Below are positions 21,791 through 34,900 of a stretch of 64,000 bases of DNA, one piece after another. Both the position numbers and the translations under genes were made by a program. The first letter of the stretch is position 1. Each line of letters begins with the position of its first letter. A model generated the notes under the pieces. It had not been told where the DNA came from, made no database searches, and saw only the letters and a program-made list of their open reading frames with translations. Source of the stretch: Tipula vernalis (lineage: Eukaryota > Arthropoda > Insecta > Diptera > Tipulidae); assembly GCA_958295665.1 (NCBI GenBank), contig OY282560.1, positions 25,441,653 through 25,505,652 of the forward strand, read 5' to 3'.

Positions 21791-23812
21791 TTGAGAAGGC
21801 ACCATCCGCTGAAGACATTAGAGGAAATATCAGCAACAATTGCTAATTCTAAATTTTTCACGCTTATTGATTGCAAGAAGGGGTTTTGGCAAATACCTGT
21901 TACTGAACGAAGTCAGAAATATTTGGCATTTGGCACTCCGTGGGGAAGATATACGTGTTTGAGGTTACCATTTGGTTTGGCATCAGCACCTGAAGTGTTC
22001 CAGCAGATGATGAACCAGCTACTAGAGGGATGTAGAAATATTGAGTGCTCAATGGATGACATACTAGTGCATGCTTCTACGAGAGATGAGTTGGTTACGT
22101 ATACTCAGCGAGTAATTGATAGAATAGAAAAGGCTGGAATCAAATTAAACAGAGACAAATGTCTATTTAACAAATCATATGTTAAGTTTTTGGGTCACAT
22201 AGTATCAAATAGAGGACTGGAGATAGATCCAGAAACAATTGCAACTATTTCCACATTACGCAAGCCTACTACAGTGAAACAGATTCAACGTATACTGGGA
22301 ATGATCACTTATGTAGCTAAGTTTATTCCAAACTGTTCGGAAATAACAGAACCGCTAAGAAAATTGATCAAGAAAAATACAGAATTTGTATGGGAAGTAG
22401 AGCAAGATCAAGCTTTTGAGAAAATAAAAAATCTATTAATAACAGCACCAGTTTTGAAATATTATGACGTTAACAAGGATGTGACATTATCGGTGGATGC
22501 CAGTAAAAATGCAGTCGGGGCGGTATTGATTCAGGATGAGCACCCGGCCGCAAATGCATCAAGATCATTAAGTGAGTGTGAACAAAACTACCCACAAATA
22601 GAAAAGGAAGCTACAGCAATACGTTTCTCAGTTAAAATATTCCATGAGTATATACATGGGAAAAAATTGATTATTGAGACAGATCATAAACCTTTGGAAT
22701 CGATATTCAAAAAGCCAATTCAGTCTGCTGTTGCTCGGCTTCAAAGAATTTTGTTTGATATACTGCCATATTCACCTCAAATAATATACAAAAAAGGGAG
22801 AGATATACCATTAGCAGATGCTTTAAGTCGTGATTGTGATAATCTAAAGCAAACGGAACAAGAAGATCTGGAAATTAGTGTAATTGTCCCAATGTCGGAC
22901 AATGCAATAGAAAATTTGAGGGCAGAAATAGAAAACGAAACACACCATAAGACATTGAAAAGTTATATCTTGAAAGGCTGGCCTGAGAATAATTCAGAAA
23001 TACAAAGAGATATTGAACATTTTGCAAATTTTAAAGAGGAACTGGCAGTATACGATGATATCTTATTTAAACGGGAAAAAATAATAGTGCCTAAGGCTCG
23101 AATAAAAAAGACGTTAGGAGCTCGTCAATTATTCTACTGGAAAGGGTTAACACAGGATACGACTGACTTCGTAGAACAATGTGCAGTGTGTCAGCAAACA
23201 CAAAACAATAATATCAAAGAACCTATTATGAGTAAAGAAGTTCCAAGCCTACCATTTGAAATAGTGGAAACAGACCTGTTTCACTTAAATGGTGAAACGT
23301 ATTTAGTGGTGGTGGACAGTTACTCCGGTTTCTTCGAAATTGAGAAACTTAATAACATGATGTCAGCCGAGGTAATACAAATATTAAAGGAAATATTTGC
23401 TACCCATGGTACACCTAGAATACTGGAAAGTGATAATGGTCCTCAATATTCGGCTAGAGAATTTTTGGAATTCAGCAAAAAGTGGAATTTTGAGCACAAG
23501 ACATCGAGTCCTCAGTTTGCAAGAGCAAATGGTTTGGCAGAACGAGCAGTTGAGACAGCTAAACTAATGATGAAAATATGCGTCAAAGACAATACGGATT
23601 TCTATCTTGGACTACAAAATATGCGTAATACACCTAAAGATAATTGCCTAGAGCCTCCCAATCAAAGGCTAATGAGAAGATTGACAAGAACAAATCTTCC
23701 AATTGGCAAGCAGCTTCTGGAACCTAAAATAATCCAAGGGTTGAAGGAAAATCTAACCAATCTAAGAAACAAGCATAAAATTATGCTGATAAAAACACGA
23801 AGGTTCGGCTAG
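21791..23812 (+). pseudogene. gypsy pol: reverse transcriptase, RNase H, integrase
   Basis: A 673-codon open frame. Reverse transcriptase motifs are TLIDCKKGFWQIP, FGLASAPEVFQQMM and SMDDILVH; both catalytic Asp of the usual Y/F-x-D-D are kept but the aromatic residue is Ser. The tether reads FLGHIVSNRGLEI. RNase H has LSVDASKNAVGAVL and IETDHKPLESIF. Integrase keeps CAVCQ of its zinc finger but lacks the two histidines, apparently through an in-frame deletion before GARQLFYWKG. The catalytic residues VETDLF, ESDNGPQY and GLAERAVE are present. The product would copy RNA and insert DNA. A frameshift ends the frame at 23812. Confidence 0.9.
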
Positions 23813-24069
23813 ATCCAATACTCAATGAGAAAGTTTGTATTCAAATGGGTCCTAGAAATTGGATTACAGGGGCAGTAATAGAAAAGCTGCGAGCTCCAAG
23901 ATCGGTGATAGTGCAGTCCGATGATGGAAGTCGATACAGAAGTAACTCTCATCACCTTCGCAAAACCAGGTTGATAGAACCAATCAAACGTGAAAATAAA
24001 TTCATACATATAGAAGACAGTTCACAATATAAGGTTAAAAGCACTGGTGTGATGACAAACAGGTTATAA
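23813..24069 (+). pseudogene. gypsy integrase C-terminus, out of frame
   Basis: Continues the integrase tail after the frameshift, with WITGAVIEKLRAPRSVIVQ and RRS-type basic residues ending in HHLRKTRLIEP. This is the DNA-binding SH3-like end of gypsy integrases. The stop is at 24067..24069. Confidence 0.75.
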
Positions 24070-24246
24070 ATAGTGAGAGGTCGAATAAAGGTATCGGTGA
24101 AGTTAGTATGAAGAAATAACGTATATAAAAAAAAAATAAAAAAAAAAAAAGGAATAGTATGAAATCATATGAATTTTGGTTAAGCTAATCATTTTAAATT
24201 ATATTCATTCTTAGTTTTATTCATTGTAATCTTTATAATATTATAT

Positions 24247-24259
24247 AAAAAAAGGGAGA
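24247..24259 (+). other. Polypurine tract of gypsy element
   Basis: aaaaaaagggaga directly precedes the 3' LTR and would prime plus-strand DNA synthesis. Confidence 0.65.
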
Positions 24260-24416
24260 TGTCACAAGCGATATCTTGTGCTTAGCATTGGAACTAGTGT
24301 TCCAACTGTTATACAGTAATTTTGCTATACTTAATATTGTTATACAGTAATGTCGATACACTGAACTGAATTGAATAAAAGCCAGTCTAAAATGTAATAC
24401 CAAGCCTTTCGTTACA
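24260..24416 (+). repeat. 3' LTR of gypsy element
   Basis: 157 bases matching 19795..19951 with about six differences. It is followed by gcctt, close to the gcctc before the 5' LTR. Confidence 0.9.
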
Positions 24417-26955
24417 GCCTTTAGGGTGTACATCTGAAGATGAACCGTTTTAATGTGATTTGTTAATAGCTATATCGCTGGAAAAATATCAATTCAAGTT
24501 TCCCGTGGAAATCTGGGAAAATTCGATTTTCCAAAAATCATTTGAAATCTTTATTAAATCAACCTCTAGAATGTTATGTCTGAAGATGCATTGTCTAATG
24601 ATATTTGGAAAATCGAATTTTATAGATACTTAGCTATTGATAAGTCACACCGAAGCAATCCATCTCCAGACGTAACACTATTGAGGCTGATTTTATACAA
24701 GTTTTCAAACGATTTTTGGAAAAAATTTGGATTTTTAAAAAATCGAATTTTCACAGATTTCCTACGGGAAATGTTTATTGAATTTTTTTCTTGCAATAGC
24801 CTATTGACGTCACACCCTAGAGACTGATTTTAAACCAATTTTGAATATTTTTATTTGGATTTGGTGAATTATCCACGAAGAACTGGAGGCAGGTTTTACC
24901 ACTTAAGAAAGAATATTGACAAAAGCCTTTAATGCTATCCATGCATCCATAGTAATTTTCGGCTAAATACTTACGACTTAATTTTTCATTTTCGGCATTA
25001 ATAAAGACATTATCAGGATTCTGCATTTTCGGCTCGAACAGTATTAAATTTCGAGTCTAAGTGCAAGAAACTCGAATGGGCTCGAATAATTTCGAGAAGC
25101 TCATATAATCTTATAGAGTTCTATAGAATAATCGTTATACTCTAAAACAATCTGGATATATCCATAAATCTCGATTAAATGTAGATTCCTATAGATTAAT
25201 CTTGAAAAAAACACTGGAAAATCTCGAATAATCTCGAAAATATTGAGTAATGATAGAAGAAACTAAATTTTTACAAAAATTTGACATTTCGGGAATCTCA
25301 CCTAATATTCAATGATATTTCAGTCCAAACTAATAGACTCGAATAATATCGAAACTCTTGAACAATTTCGAAAAATAAAAAAAAAACTCGAATAAGATAT
25401 CTAAAACACTCAATGCCAAAGAAATCTCGAGTAAGCTTAACAACCTGGGACGACTAATTTCGAGAATGTTATTATTTTTTACGATTTCTCGTAAAGCGAT
25501 TCCTCCCAATTACGATTTTGTAAATTGTGAGTCCTCGAAAGAAATTCTGGAACTGACTCCTGATGTATCAGTGGGCTTACGAATCCTAATTCTTTCATGA
25601 CAGCAGTTTTCACAAAATTGAATAAATAATTCAGTATAAGTTTTATAGTCGGTAAAAATTCGTTAACATCAGATTGATTAACTGGAAAGTTTAGACTAAT
25701 CGGTTAACCTTAATCCGTTTTGATGTCCCTACCAATTATGTTTGTACATACAAATGTGGTTTTGTACTAGAGCGCTCTAAAGTACCCAAAAGAAGTTAAA
25801 ATTGCTTTAAAAATACGATTATTGCATGCGTGAAAATTTAAATCAGAAGCCACCACTGATTATACAAAAAGTTTTCACATAAATCTTTTGCGAGCCATGG
25901 GTGAACTCGTAATTTTTGTTGTGTTTCCCCCATCTGATTAATATTATTGTTAGAAATAATATATCGACACATTTTATGGACGGAAACTAAGCTCTTTTGC
26001 CGAATGATCGGTAAATTATATTGCGACTTAGTCGTAGATTATCTCTTGTTATCCATCCCACAGTTATTCTTGCATAGTAAGATATAAAGCTGCAACGTCA
26101 ATAGGAGGTCTATTTTGTTGTTAATGTACGTTCCAAATCTGGTACAACCTTTAGAAATATTTTAATATGGAACACTTAACTGTAACTCATACATTAATAT
26201 TAGGAAATATTTCCTCTTCCGGCCTCTACAAAAACATTAAAAAAGAAAACTCCGGTAATCTAAATTGGAAATGATATGAACCCGAAAGAAATACTAATAT
26301 AGATTACTCATATTTGTAATGTAATAAAGATAAAAAACACAATTTCTTCTTTAATCACATGTCACTCTATATAAGCAGATACATTAAACGAAGCACACAA
26401 ACATCCTTCCGCGCGTTCACCTATTTATCGAACAAATTTTGTAAATTTTCTTCTAATCCTAGAGTTACACATTTTGATATACTTTTTTCTGTATCCTCTT
26501 ATGTATGTATGTATGTATATTTTACGCCCGCAATTTTGGATTTATGTATGTATTATACATACTGCTTGACAATTTGACATAAGATTATTTTTATTTTCTG
26601 TGTACGCGCGCGTCTTCTTATCTATATTGAACCTAGAATAAAACGAAAACAAAAAAAAAAAAAATTCGATGTCAACATGATGTGTTAATTTATTTATTTA
26701 TCCATTTCTGTGTGTCTTATTATAGATTCTAACGAATTTAGGTTACATAGAACGATAAATCGAACTGTGGTTGAGGAATATGTGTGGGAGATGAGGATTT
26801 ATTATGTTTTATTCGAAAATATCTTGAAGTTAAAAATTTATAATTTAAAGGAAATATTTGGCCTCAAATGCTGCGATGGTGGTACATAACGAGAGAGTGC
26901 GCTGACTCGGTCACGTTCTACGTTCTGATCCAGAACGAATACACAACAATTAAAT
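24417..26955. other. AT-rich spacer downstream of the ABCG gene
   Basis: No gene supported. From 24440 to 24840 phrases such as ggaaaattcgattttcc recur in both orientations. From 25020 to 25500 tctcgaataatttcgag-like phrases recur, as at 18600..19790. Bases 25670..25870 resemble 18240..18450. A tatgtatgtatgtata microsatellite lies near 26500. The small frames at 24576..24827 and 26359..26577 show no domain. Confidence 0.4.
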
Positions 26956-29726
26956 TTATTTTCTACATACTACTCTAAACATTAGGACGACATAAAATAA
27001 TACAAACAATATTACAATCCAAACGGTTAGCCCTGCAACATCATACCAATACATATCAACATTCGTAAAAAGTAACTCTAAATAACGATCTGGCCTTTTA
27101 AAATGACAATACTCTTCGTAGCATTTAAGATTTGGTCGATTAAAGCCGTAAATCGAGTACATTGCACCTTCGAACCCGTATCGAAAATAAGAAATGTATG
27201 TGGCCCGTTTAAAATACCGTGGCAACAGATTAAAACTTATAAACATGCCGGAGAATATCATCATTGGTAAGTTACTGAAAAGTAACGTGTATATTCGTAA
27301 TGTATTATTTGGGATAGCTGTACAAATCACTAACGAACTTCCTAGTGAAACAATCGTAATCAACGTAAATATAGTCCAAAAGTAAACAAAATTAGTAGTG
27401 GGCTGTATGGTCATGAAAAATACTATCACTAAAAAAACAGTTGAAACAATTATGTGCTGCGTTAATTCGGTTATAATTTTCACCATGAAATAAACATTCG
27501 TTGAATAGTAGTTGTGCTTTTGCTCCTGAAGGAATACCGCAACATCTGCTGGAATTGATAAAATGTTCGGAATGGTATGAACAAAAAATACAAAGAAAAT
27601 CATAAACGATATTAATGATGTGTTCGCTAAAATTTTCGATGCATTGTCGCCCATATCGTAATATACTAATCCGAGAAATACACCGATTACAATGTTCGCG
27701 ATTAAACGCAAATTAACAAACATAAAATCTCGCCGCATGGACAAAATATTACGCCGCATTAAAATAGAAAATTGATTCAAGCATGTATTCGGGTAGCTCC
27801 AATTTTCATGATTTATGACATCACTCGTCGAATCATTGTTATTTTTCGATAAATTGTTACTTAACACCAATTGCTGATATTGTCCATTCACTTCACTTTG
27901 TGATGCAATATCTAGAACTATATATTTATCGTAAAATTATGCATCGATCAACAAATTATATTTAACAATAATGCATACTTACTAAATTCCGCTTGTCCAA
28001 GAAACGGTGGTCGAACAATTCCTACTTTGGAGTAAACCTCATCAATTTTATCACATGGCCCACTATAAATACTTTCCCCACCAGCCAACACCAACACATC
28101 ATCAAAGTATTGTAACATTTTGGTTGTCGGCTGATCCATTGCACAAATGATGGTACGTCCTTGTTCCACCAACATCTTTAGATACCTCAATACCAACATT
28201 AAAGCTTTATCTTCGAAATGACCAACATTCAAATCCAAATACAAAATCGTTGATTTTAAAATTAATCCAATACCGACTACCAGCACATTGCGTTGCGATT
28301 CATTTAATTTTGACACGGGCAAATTTTGACATTCCTTTAAATTTAGCTCCGCAATAATATTATTAATTAGCTTCAATTTTATTATGTCTGTCATTTTTGG
28401 GCCAAGCTTAAAATCAGCAGTAAATTTTAACGTTTCAAATATGGTCAAATGTTTGTGCAATGGAAACTCATGTGTCAATATGTATACCGATTTTGTGCCA
28501 ATCGAATACGTATCAAATGTTTGTCCATTTAATTTTATATTTGGTGCACAATAATTTGATTGTAATCCAGCTAGTAAATTTAGTAAAGTAGTTTTACCAC
28601 TACCATTTGGTCCAATGATTGCAGTTAATCGGCTCGAATAAAATGTACCGGATACATTTTTTAGAATATATTGGCGATCGGTTGCATCTGAAATATATAC
28701 GTAAAATCAAAGTTCGTTAGATAATTATAAATTGCTGATACATATTTGTAATGGGTGTGGGGCGACCAGATTATTAACATACTTTATAGTATTTCCTAAT
28801 GCAAATTTTATATGAATAAATTAAAAATTAAAATCAACTTGTTTATAAGTACAACTAGTAACTGAACACGTTTTCGGAATTAATTCTCCAAGTACAAGTT
28901 TGTTATTGTAACAAGTTTAAATTGTGAATATTTTTTTAATTAAAGTGTAAATTGAAATTCAATTAGTAAATGCTTTTAGAGACATTTCATCGTGAAATCT
29001 ATCAGGTGCGCTTTCCAAACGATTTGTTATTATTTTTCATAAATTTTGATTTTTTTTTTTTAAATGTCGCGATTATTGACGTAACATTTCAACAATTGAC
29101 AGATTGAATTCCTTTGAGTCGGTATAGTCGTGAATGAAAAAGCAGAAGAAACAAACTTAAAAAAAAAAAAAGATAATGACCAATTTTGGAGACCAGATCT
29201 GAAAATAAAGTTTCTCCGAATCACGCGAAACTGTTGGTTGCAATGTTAAATAAATTATGTTAATTTGTGGATATTAAAAAATGAATGATGTTTACAAAAA
29301 TAGTGCTCTTTGTACTCGAGCAAAGGCACATAGCCAATGAGGCACTCTTCAGATGATTGAAATGATTTCTGAAGAATAAGGATGATGAACGCTGTAGATG
29401 GTCAGAGCCACCAACAATTTTTACAAAGAAAAAAAAATTTAATTAATTTCATAAAACAGGATACGCCGTCTAACGTACGCGAACATAACACTTCCATATT
29501 CTGAATAAACACATACTCATATAAGCCGTGGTTTAAATTTAAAAAAAAAAAAAAAAAATTTGCGAGCATTAATTAGTATACCTACTAAATTAAATAACTA
29601 ACAACCGAACTCACTTTTTCTAGTTGCTGCTTTATAGCATATATTATGAAAATCAATGCTCATCGGTTCACTGACATTACCGAAATCAATTACGGTTTCA
29701 CTTTCCTCAATATTTTTTAATTCCAT
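26956..29726 (-). CDS. ABCG-type half-transporter with degenerate ATPase motifs
   Basis: Three exons (29615..29726, 27983..28687, 26956..27917) join with GT..AG sites into 592 residues, the usual length of an ABCG half-transporter. The start is the ATG at 29726. Walker A is intact (IIGPNGSGKTTLLNLL, residues 61-76). Other motifs are changed: the Q-loop reads YILTHE (no Gln), the signature reads VSKLNESQ (residues 162-169) instead of LSGGE/Q, Walker B reads ILYLDLNVG with Leu190 where the catalytic Glu should be, and the H-loop reads AMDQP with Asp222 for His. The second half has six hydrophobic helices with a long loop containing CYEEYCHFKRP before the last one, as in the ABCG/White family. 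It should sit in a membrane as a dimer; it could work only with an active partner or is decaying. The substrate is unknown. The frame is fully open, which argues for selection. Confidence 0.88.
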
Positions 29727-31030
29727 AATTTATTTACGATTGTAACCAAATCTTATTTTACAAATTTAGAAAACCTTCTGCAGAAACATTTACAATTACA
29801 AGCACAAGATATGTGAAGAACTTTCAAATTATAAGGCCAAAGTGCACAACAAATTCAACTCTGCACGTGGTAAACTAATGTAAATTAAATATTATTATTT
29901 AATTTAATTTATTAACCACTATAACAAGTTTTAGTGGTTTTTGTAACAACAATTTATTATGACATAATTAATAAGACAATTTTGCGTTAAGCAATCAGGA
30001 ACGACTGACTTATGTTTACAGAAAGCAAGATTATTTAAGCCGACTACAGATGACCTTGACAATTATTTATTTACGACAATGCTACTATCGTAAGTAGCTA
30101 GTTAAGAATAATTATAAAATGAAATTATAACAAGAACAAAAGGTTCAGCCAAATTTGCTAATCTCAGCATAGTATGATTAATTTTATCATATGTAGTGAC
30201 CACCATATTTATAATAAACGGATATGATAAATGCGTAGAAATTTGATTAATTTTATCATATATGTACATACATAAATAATTGGCACATGATCGGGAATAT
30301 GATGCAATTTACTAAATTTAAAATGAATTCGCTAAAGCAAATTTAATAATCCCAATCATATTTCAATTTTTATTTTAATAAATTCACTATAATTTCTATC
30401 ATATTTGAATTGACCTTTACCACACTTATAGTTTGACGATATCAAAAAAATATTAACTTAAATGTAATATAAATACATAGTAGGGTGCTTTTATGATAAT
30501 ATGGTTAATTTAAAAAAATATTGTTAGGGAATTATCATGCATACGAGTACATACACGGAAAAAAAAATATTACTGAATTATTTACTATACATATAAGTAA
30601 TCGAATTATAGTACACTGTGCTATATATTTATGTAAAAGTTACTATGTCTATGGCGGATTTTACAATTTGCATAGTAGTGTGTACAAATAGGAATCACTA
30701 CTATATATAGGAATATATGTATAATATAGGAATGTTTCATATAACCAATTATAGCAATTTTTCCTTTTTGTTAAGGTAAATCCCGCAATTTTAAACTGAT
30801 CAAAAACGCATTCCTTCTATTCCTTCTTTACAGCCGTAATTTAGTTTGTATGGTGTGAACAGTCGATTTTATTTTATTTCGTAATTATAAAAGAAACTGT
30901 GAATCATTTGTAGTAATTAAGTTTTATGTTATTAAAAAATATAATAAGGAAAATGTGTCAAAGCCTCCTCTATTTAAAAGACATAAATATCAGACCAATT
31001 TTAAAAGAAGCTTAATTCAAGGGGGATTTA
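29727..31030. other. AT-rich region upstream of the ABCG gene
   Basis: No gene. It presumably includes the ABCG promoter, but no specific site is recognised. attttatcatat-like phrases recur at 30180..30260, and a ggg aattatcat phrase at 30530 resembles 3195. Confidence 0.4.
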
Positions 31031-31244
31031 CTACTTTGATCAACAAGTTCCCGGAATAACCACCATGTGGCGCTCCCATCGTTCCGGTTTGAGTTCTGTT
31101 TTTTTTTGTTAAGTTGGTACATTTGTTGTTGATATTCCCTCTAAATCTTCATAGCATTTCTTCATAGCATTTTATTCTGTATCATAGCTTGATATTTGCA
31201 AAAGTTACGTAGTCAAGAGTACATCTATCTCTGTGTGTGTTGGC
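31031..31244 (+). repeat. Left long terminal inverted repeat of composite mariner
   Basis: Matches the complement of 43843..44029 over its length: ggaataaccaccatgtggcgc, gttgatattccctctaaatc and acgtagtcaagagtacatct. It carries about 40 extra bases with duplicated cttcatagcattt at about 31148..31175. Confidence 0.85.
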
Positions 31245-31625
31245 GATTATTTACAATTTTAGACATGATTTGCGAGGCTGAATCCGATCCCACATTCATC
31301 AAAAGGATCAGTACTAGAGACGAGACGTGGGCTTATGAGTACGACACGCAATCCAGACATCAGGCAAGTGAATGGCGTTCACCAAAAAAAAAACACGTTG
31401 TTTTCAGTCAAAAAAGAAGGCAATGCTCACGGTTTTCATGGATTACAACGGTGTAGTGCATCATGAATTTTTGCCAGAAGACCAGACCGAAAACAAAGAG
31501 TATTAATTGGGCGTTATGAGACGTTTCCGTAAAGCAATTCGCCGAAAGAGGCGAGAATTGTGGGTAGAAAACTCGTGGATTTTGCACCATGATAACGCAC
31601 CTTCGCACGGTGAAATCATAATGAT
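31196..31625 (+). pseudogene. Mariner transposase, left part of a split frame
   Basis: Two overlapping frames carry consecutive mariner blocks. The first has DPTFIKRISTRDETWAYEYD (first catalytic Asp in DETW). After a frameshift comes VFMDYNGVVHHEFLPEDQT, a TAA at 31504..31506, then LWVENSWILHHDNAPSHGE with the second catalytic Asp. The N-terminal DNA-binding region is missing. The frame runs into satellite after about 31625. Confidence 0.85.
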
Positions 31626-31973
31626 GTTCTTGATACCTTTAATGACAGGTCTCGAGACCTGTAACTGCTGTGCCAACGAATATTTAGATTCCATAATTAT
31701 TTCCGTACATTTCATAGAAAATTCGATTTGATGAAAATCACCTTACTATGTATCAGACGATTCAGAGCAATAAAAATCCAAAATCTGCAACTGTGCTCCG
31801 ATTTCTGTTCTTGATACCTATAATGACAGGTCTCGAGACCTGTAACTGCTGTGCCAAAGCGAATTTAGATTCCATAATTATTCCCGTACATTTCATAGAA
31901 AATTCGTTTTGAGGAAAATCACCTTACTATAGATCAGACGTTTCAGAGCTATAAAAATCCAAAATCTGCAATT

Positions 31974-34900
31974 GTGCTCCGATTGCTGTTCTTGATACGT
32001 CTAATGATAGGCCTCAGAACCTGTAAATTTGTATGCCAACGAGTATTTAGGTTCCTTGATTCCATTGGAAATCACCTTACTATACATCAGCCGATTCAGA
32101 GCAATAAAAATCCAAAATCTGCAACTGTGCTCCGATTTCTGTTCTTGATACCTTTAATGACAGGTCTCGAGACCTGTAACTGCTGTGCCAACGAATATTT
32201 AGATTCCATAATTATTTCCGTACATTTCATAGAAAATTCGATTTGATGAAAATCACCTTATTATACGAGTAGATCAGACGATTCAGAAATATAAAAATCC
32301 AAAATCTGCAATTTTGTTCCGATTGCTGTTCTTGATACCTCTAATGATAGGCCTGAGGACCTGTAAATTTGAATGCCAATGAGTATTTAGGTTCCTTGAT
32401 TCCATTAAAAATCGCCTTACTATACATGAACCGATTCAGAGCAGTAAAAATCCAAAATCGGCAATTGTGCTCAGATTTCTTTTATTGATACTTTTAATGA
32501 CAGGTCTCGAGACCTGTAACTGCTCTACCAACGCATATTTAGATTCCATAATTATTTCCGTACATTTCATAGAAAATTCGATTTTATGAAAATTACCTTA
32601 CGATCAGACGATTCAGAGCTATAAAAATCCAAAACCTGCAATTGTGCTCCGATTGCTGTTCTTGATACGTCTAATGATAGGCCTCAGAACCTGTAAATTT
32701 TTATGCCAACGAGTATTTAGGTTCCTTGATTCCATTGGAAATCACCTTACTATACATCAGCCGATTCAGAGCAATAAAAATCCAAAATCTGCAACTGTGC
32801 TCCGATTTCTGTTCTTGATACCTATAATGATTGGCCTCAGGACCTGTAAATTTTTAGGCCAATGAGTATTTAGGTTCCTTGATTCCATTGAAAATCGCAT
32901 TACTATACATCAACCGATTCAGAGCAGTAAAAATCCAAAATCTGCAATTGTGCTCAGATTTCTGTTCTTAATGCCTTTAATGACAGGTCTCGAGACCTGT
33001 AACTGCTGTGCCAACGTATATTTAGATTCCATAATTATTTTTGTACATTTCATAGAAAATTCGATTTTATGAAAATCACCTTACTATAGATCAGACGATT
33101 CAGAGCCATAAAAATCCAAAATCTGCAATTGTGCTCCGATTGCTGTTCTTGATACGTCTAATGATAGGCCTCAGGACCAGTAAATTTTTATGCCAACGAG
33201 TATTTAGGTTCCTTGATTCCATTGAAAATCGCCTTACTATACATCAACCGATTCAGAGCAGTAAAAATCCAAAATCTGCAATTGTGCTCAGATTTCTTTT
33301 ATTGATACCTTTAATGACAGGTCTCGAGACCTGTAACTGCTCTACCAACGCATATTTAGATTCCATAATTATTTCCGTACATTTCATAGAAAATTCGATT
33401 TTATGAAAATTACCTTACGATCAGACGATTCAGAGCTATAAAAATCCAAAATCTGCAATTGTGCTCCGATTGCTGTTCTTGATACGTCTAATGATAGGCC
33501 TCAGAACCTGTAAATTTTTATGCCAACGAGTATTTAGGTTCCTTGATTCCATTGGAAATCACCTTACTATACATCAGCCGATTCAGAGCAATAAAAATCC
33601 AAAATCTGCAACTGTGCTCCGATTTCTGTTCTTGATACCTATAATGATTGGCCTCAGGACCTGTAAATTTTTAGGCCAATGAGTATTTAGGTTCCTTGAT
33701 TCCATTGAAAATCGCATTACTATACATCAACCGATTCAGAGCAGTAAAAATCCAAAATCTGCAATTGTGCTCAGATTTCTGTTCTTAATGCCTTTAATGA
33801 CAGGTCTCGAGACCTGTAACTGCTGTGCCAACGTATATTTAGATTCCATAATTATTTTTGTACATTTCATAGAAAATTCGATTTTATGAAAATCACCTTA
33901 CTATAGATCAGACGATTCAGAGCCATAAAAATCCAAAATCTGCAATTGTGCTCCGATTGCTGTTCTTGATACGTCTAATGATAGGCCTCAGAACCTGTAA
34001 ATTTGTATGCCAACGAGTATTTAGGTTCCTTGATTCCATTGGAAATCACCTTACTATACATCAGCCGATTCAGAGCAATAAAAATCCAAAATCTGCAACT
34101 GTGCTCCGATTTCTGTTCTTGATACCTTTAATGACAGGTCTCGAGACCTGTAACTGCTGTGCCAACGAATATTTAGATTCCATAATTATTTCCGTACATT
34201 TCATAGAAAATTCGATTTGATGAAAATCACCTTATTATACGAGTAGATCAGACGATTCAGAAATATAAAAATCCAAAATCTGCAATTTTGTTCCGATTGC
34301 TGTTCTTGATACCTCTAATGATAGGCCTGAGGACCTGTAAATTTGAATGCCAATGAGTATTTAGGTTCCTTGATTCCATTAAAAATCGCCTTACTATACA
34401 TGAACCGATTCAGAGCAGTAAAAATCCAAAATCGGCAATTGTGCTCAGATTTCTTTTATTGATACTTTTAATGACAGGTCTCGAGACCTGTAACTGCTCT
34501 ACCAACGCATATTTAGATTCCATAATTATTTCCGTACATTTCATAGAAAATTCGATTTTATGAAAATTACCTTACGATCAGACGATTCAGAGCTATAAAA
34601 ATCCAAAATCTGCAATTGTGCTCCGATTGCTGTTCTTGATACGTCTAATGATAGGCCTCAGAACCTGTAAATTTTTATGCCAACGAGTATTTAGGTTCCT
34701 TGATTCCATTGGAAATCACCTTACTATACATCAGCCGATTCAGAGCAGTAAAAATCCAAAATCTGCAACTGTGCTCCGATTTCTGTTCTTGATACCTATA
34801 ATGATTGGCCTCAGGACCTGTAAATTTTTAGGCCAATGAGTATTTAGGTTCCTTGATTCCATTGAAAATCGCATTACTATACATCAACCGATTCAGAGCA

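Larger units (their letters stand above)
19795..24416 (+). mobile_element. Ty3/gypsy retrotransposon with both LTRs, coding frames broken
   Basis: LTRs of 157 bases (19795..19951 and 24260..24416) start TGTCACAAGCG and end TTACA. By eye they differ at 6 positions, about 96% identity. A primer-binding-site-like tggtgtcagataaag abuts the left LTR and a purine tract aaaaaaagggaga abuts the right one. Flanks gcctc and gcctt suggest a target duplication of 4-5 bases. Gag, protease, reverse transcriptase, RNase H and integrase follow in order, with no envelope gene. Several stops and frameshifts make it non-autonomous. Confidence 0.92.

Noticed and set aside
24576..24827. 83-codon frame after the gypsy element
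   Set aside because: Lies in AT-rich DNA full of inverted gaaaatcgaattt phrases; no domain or splice context.
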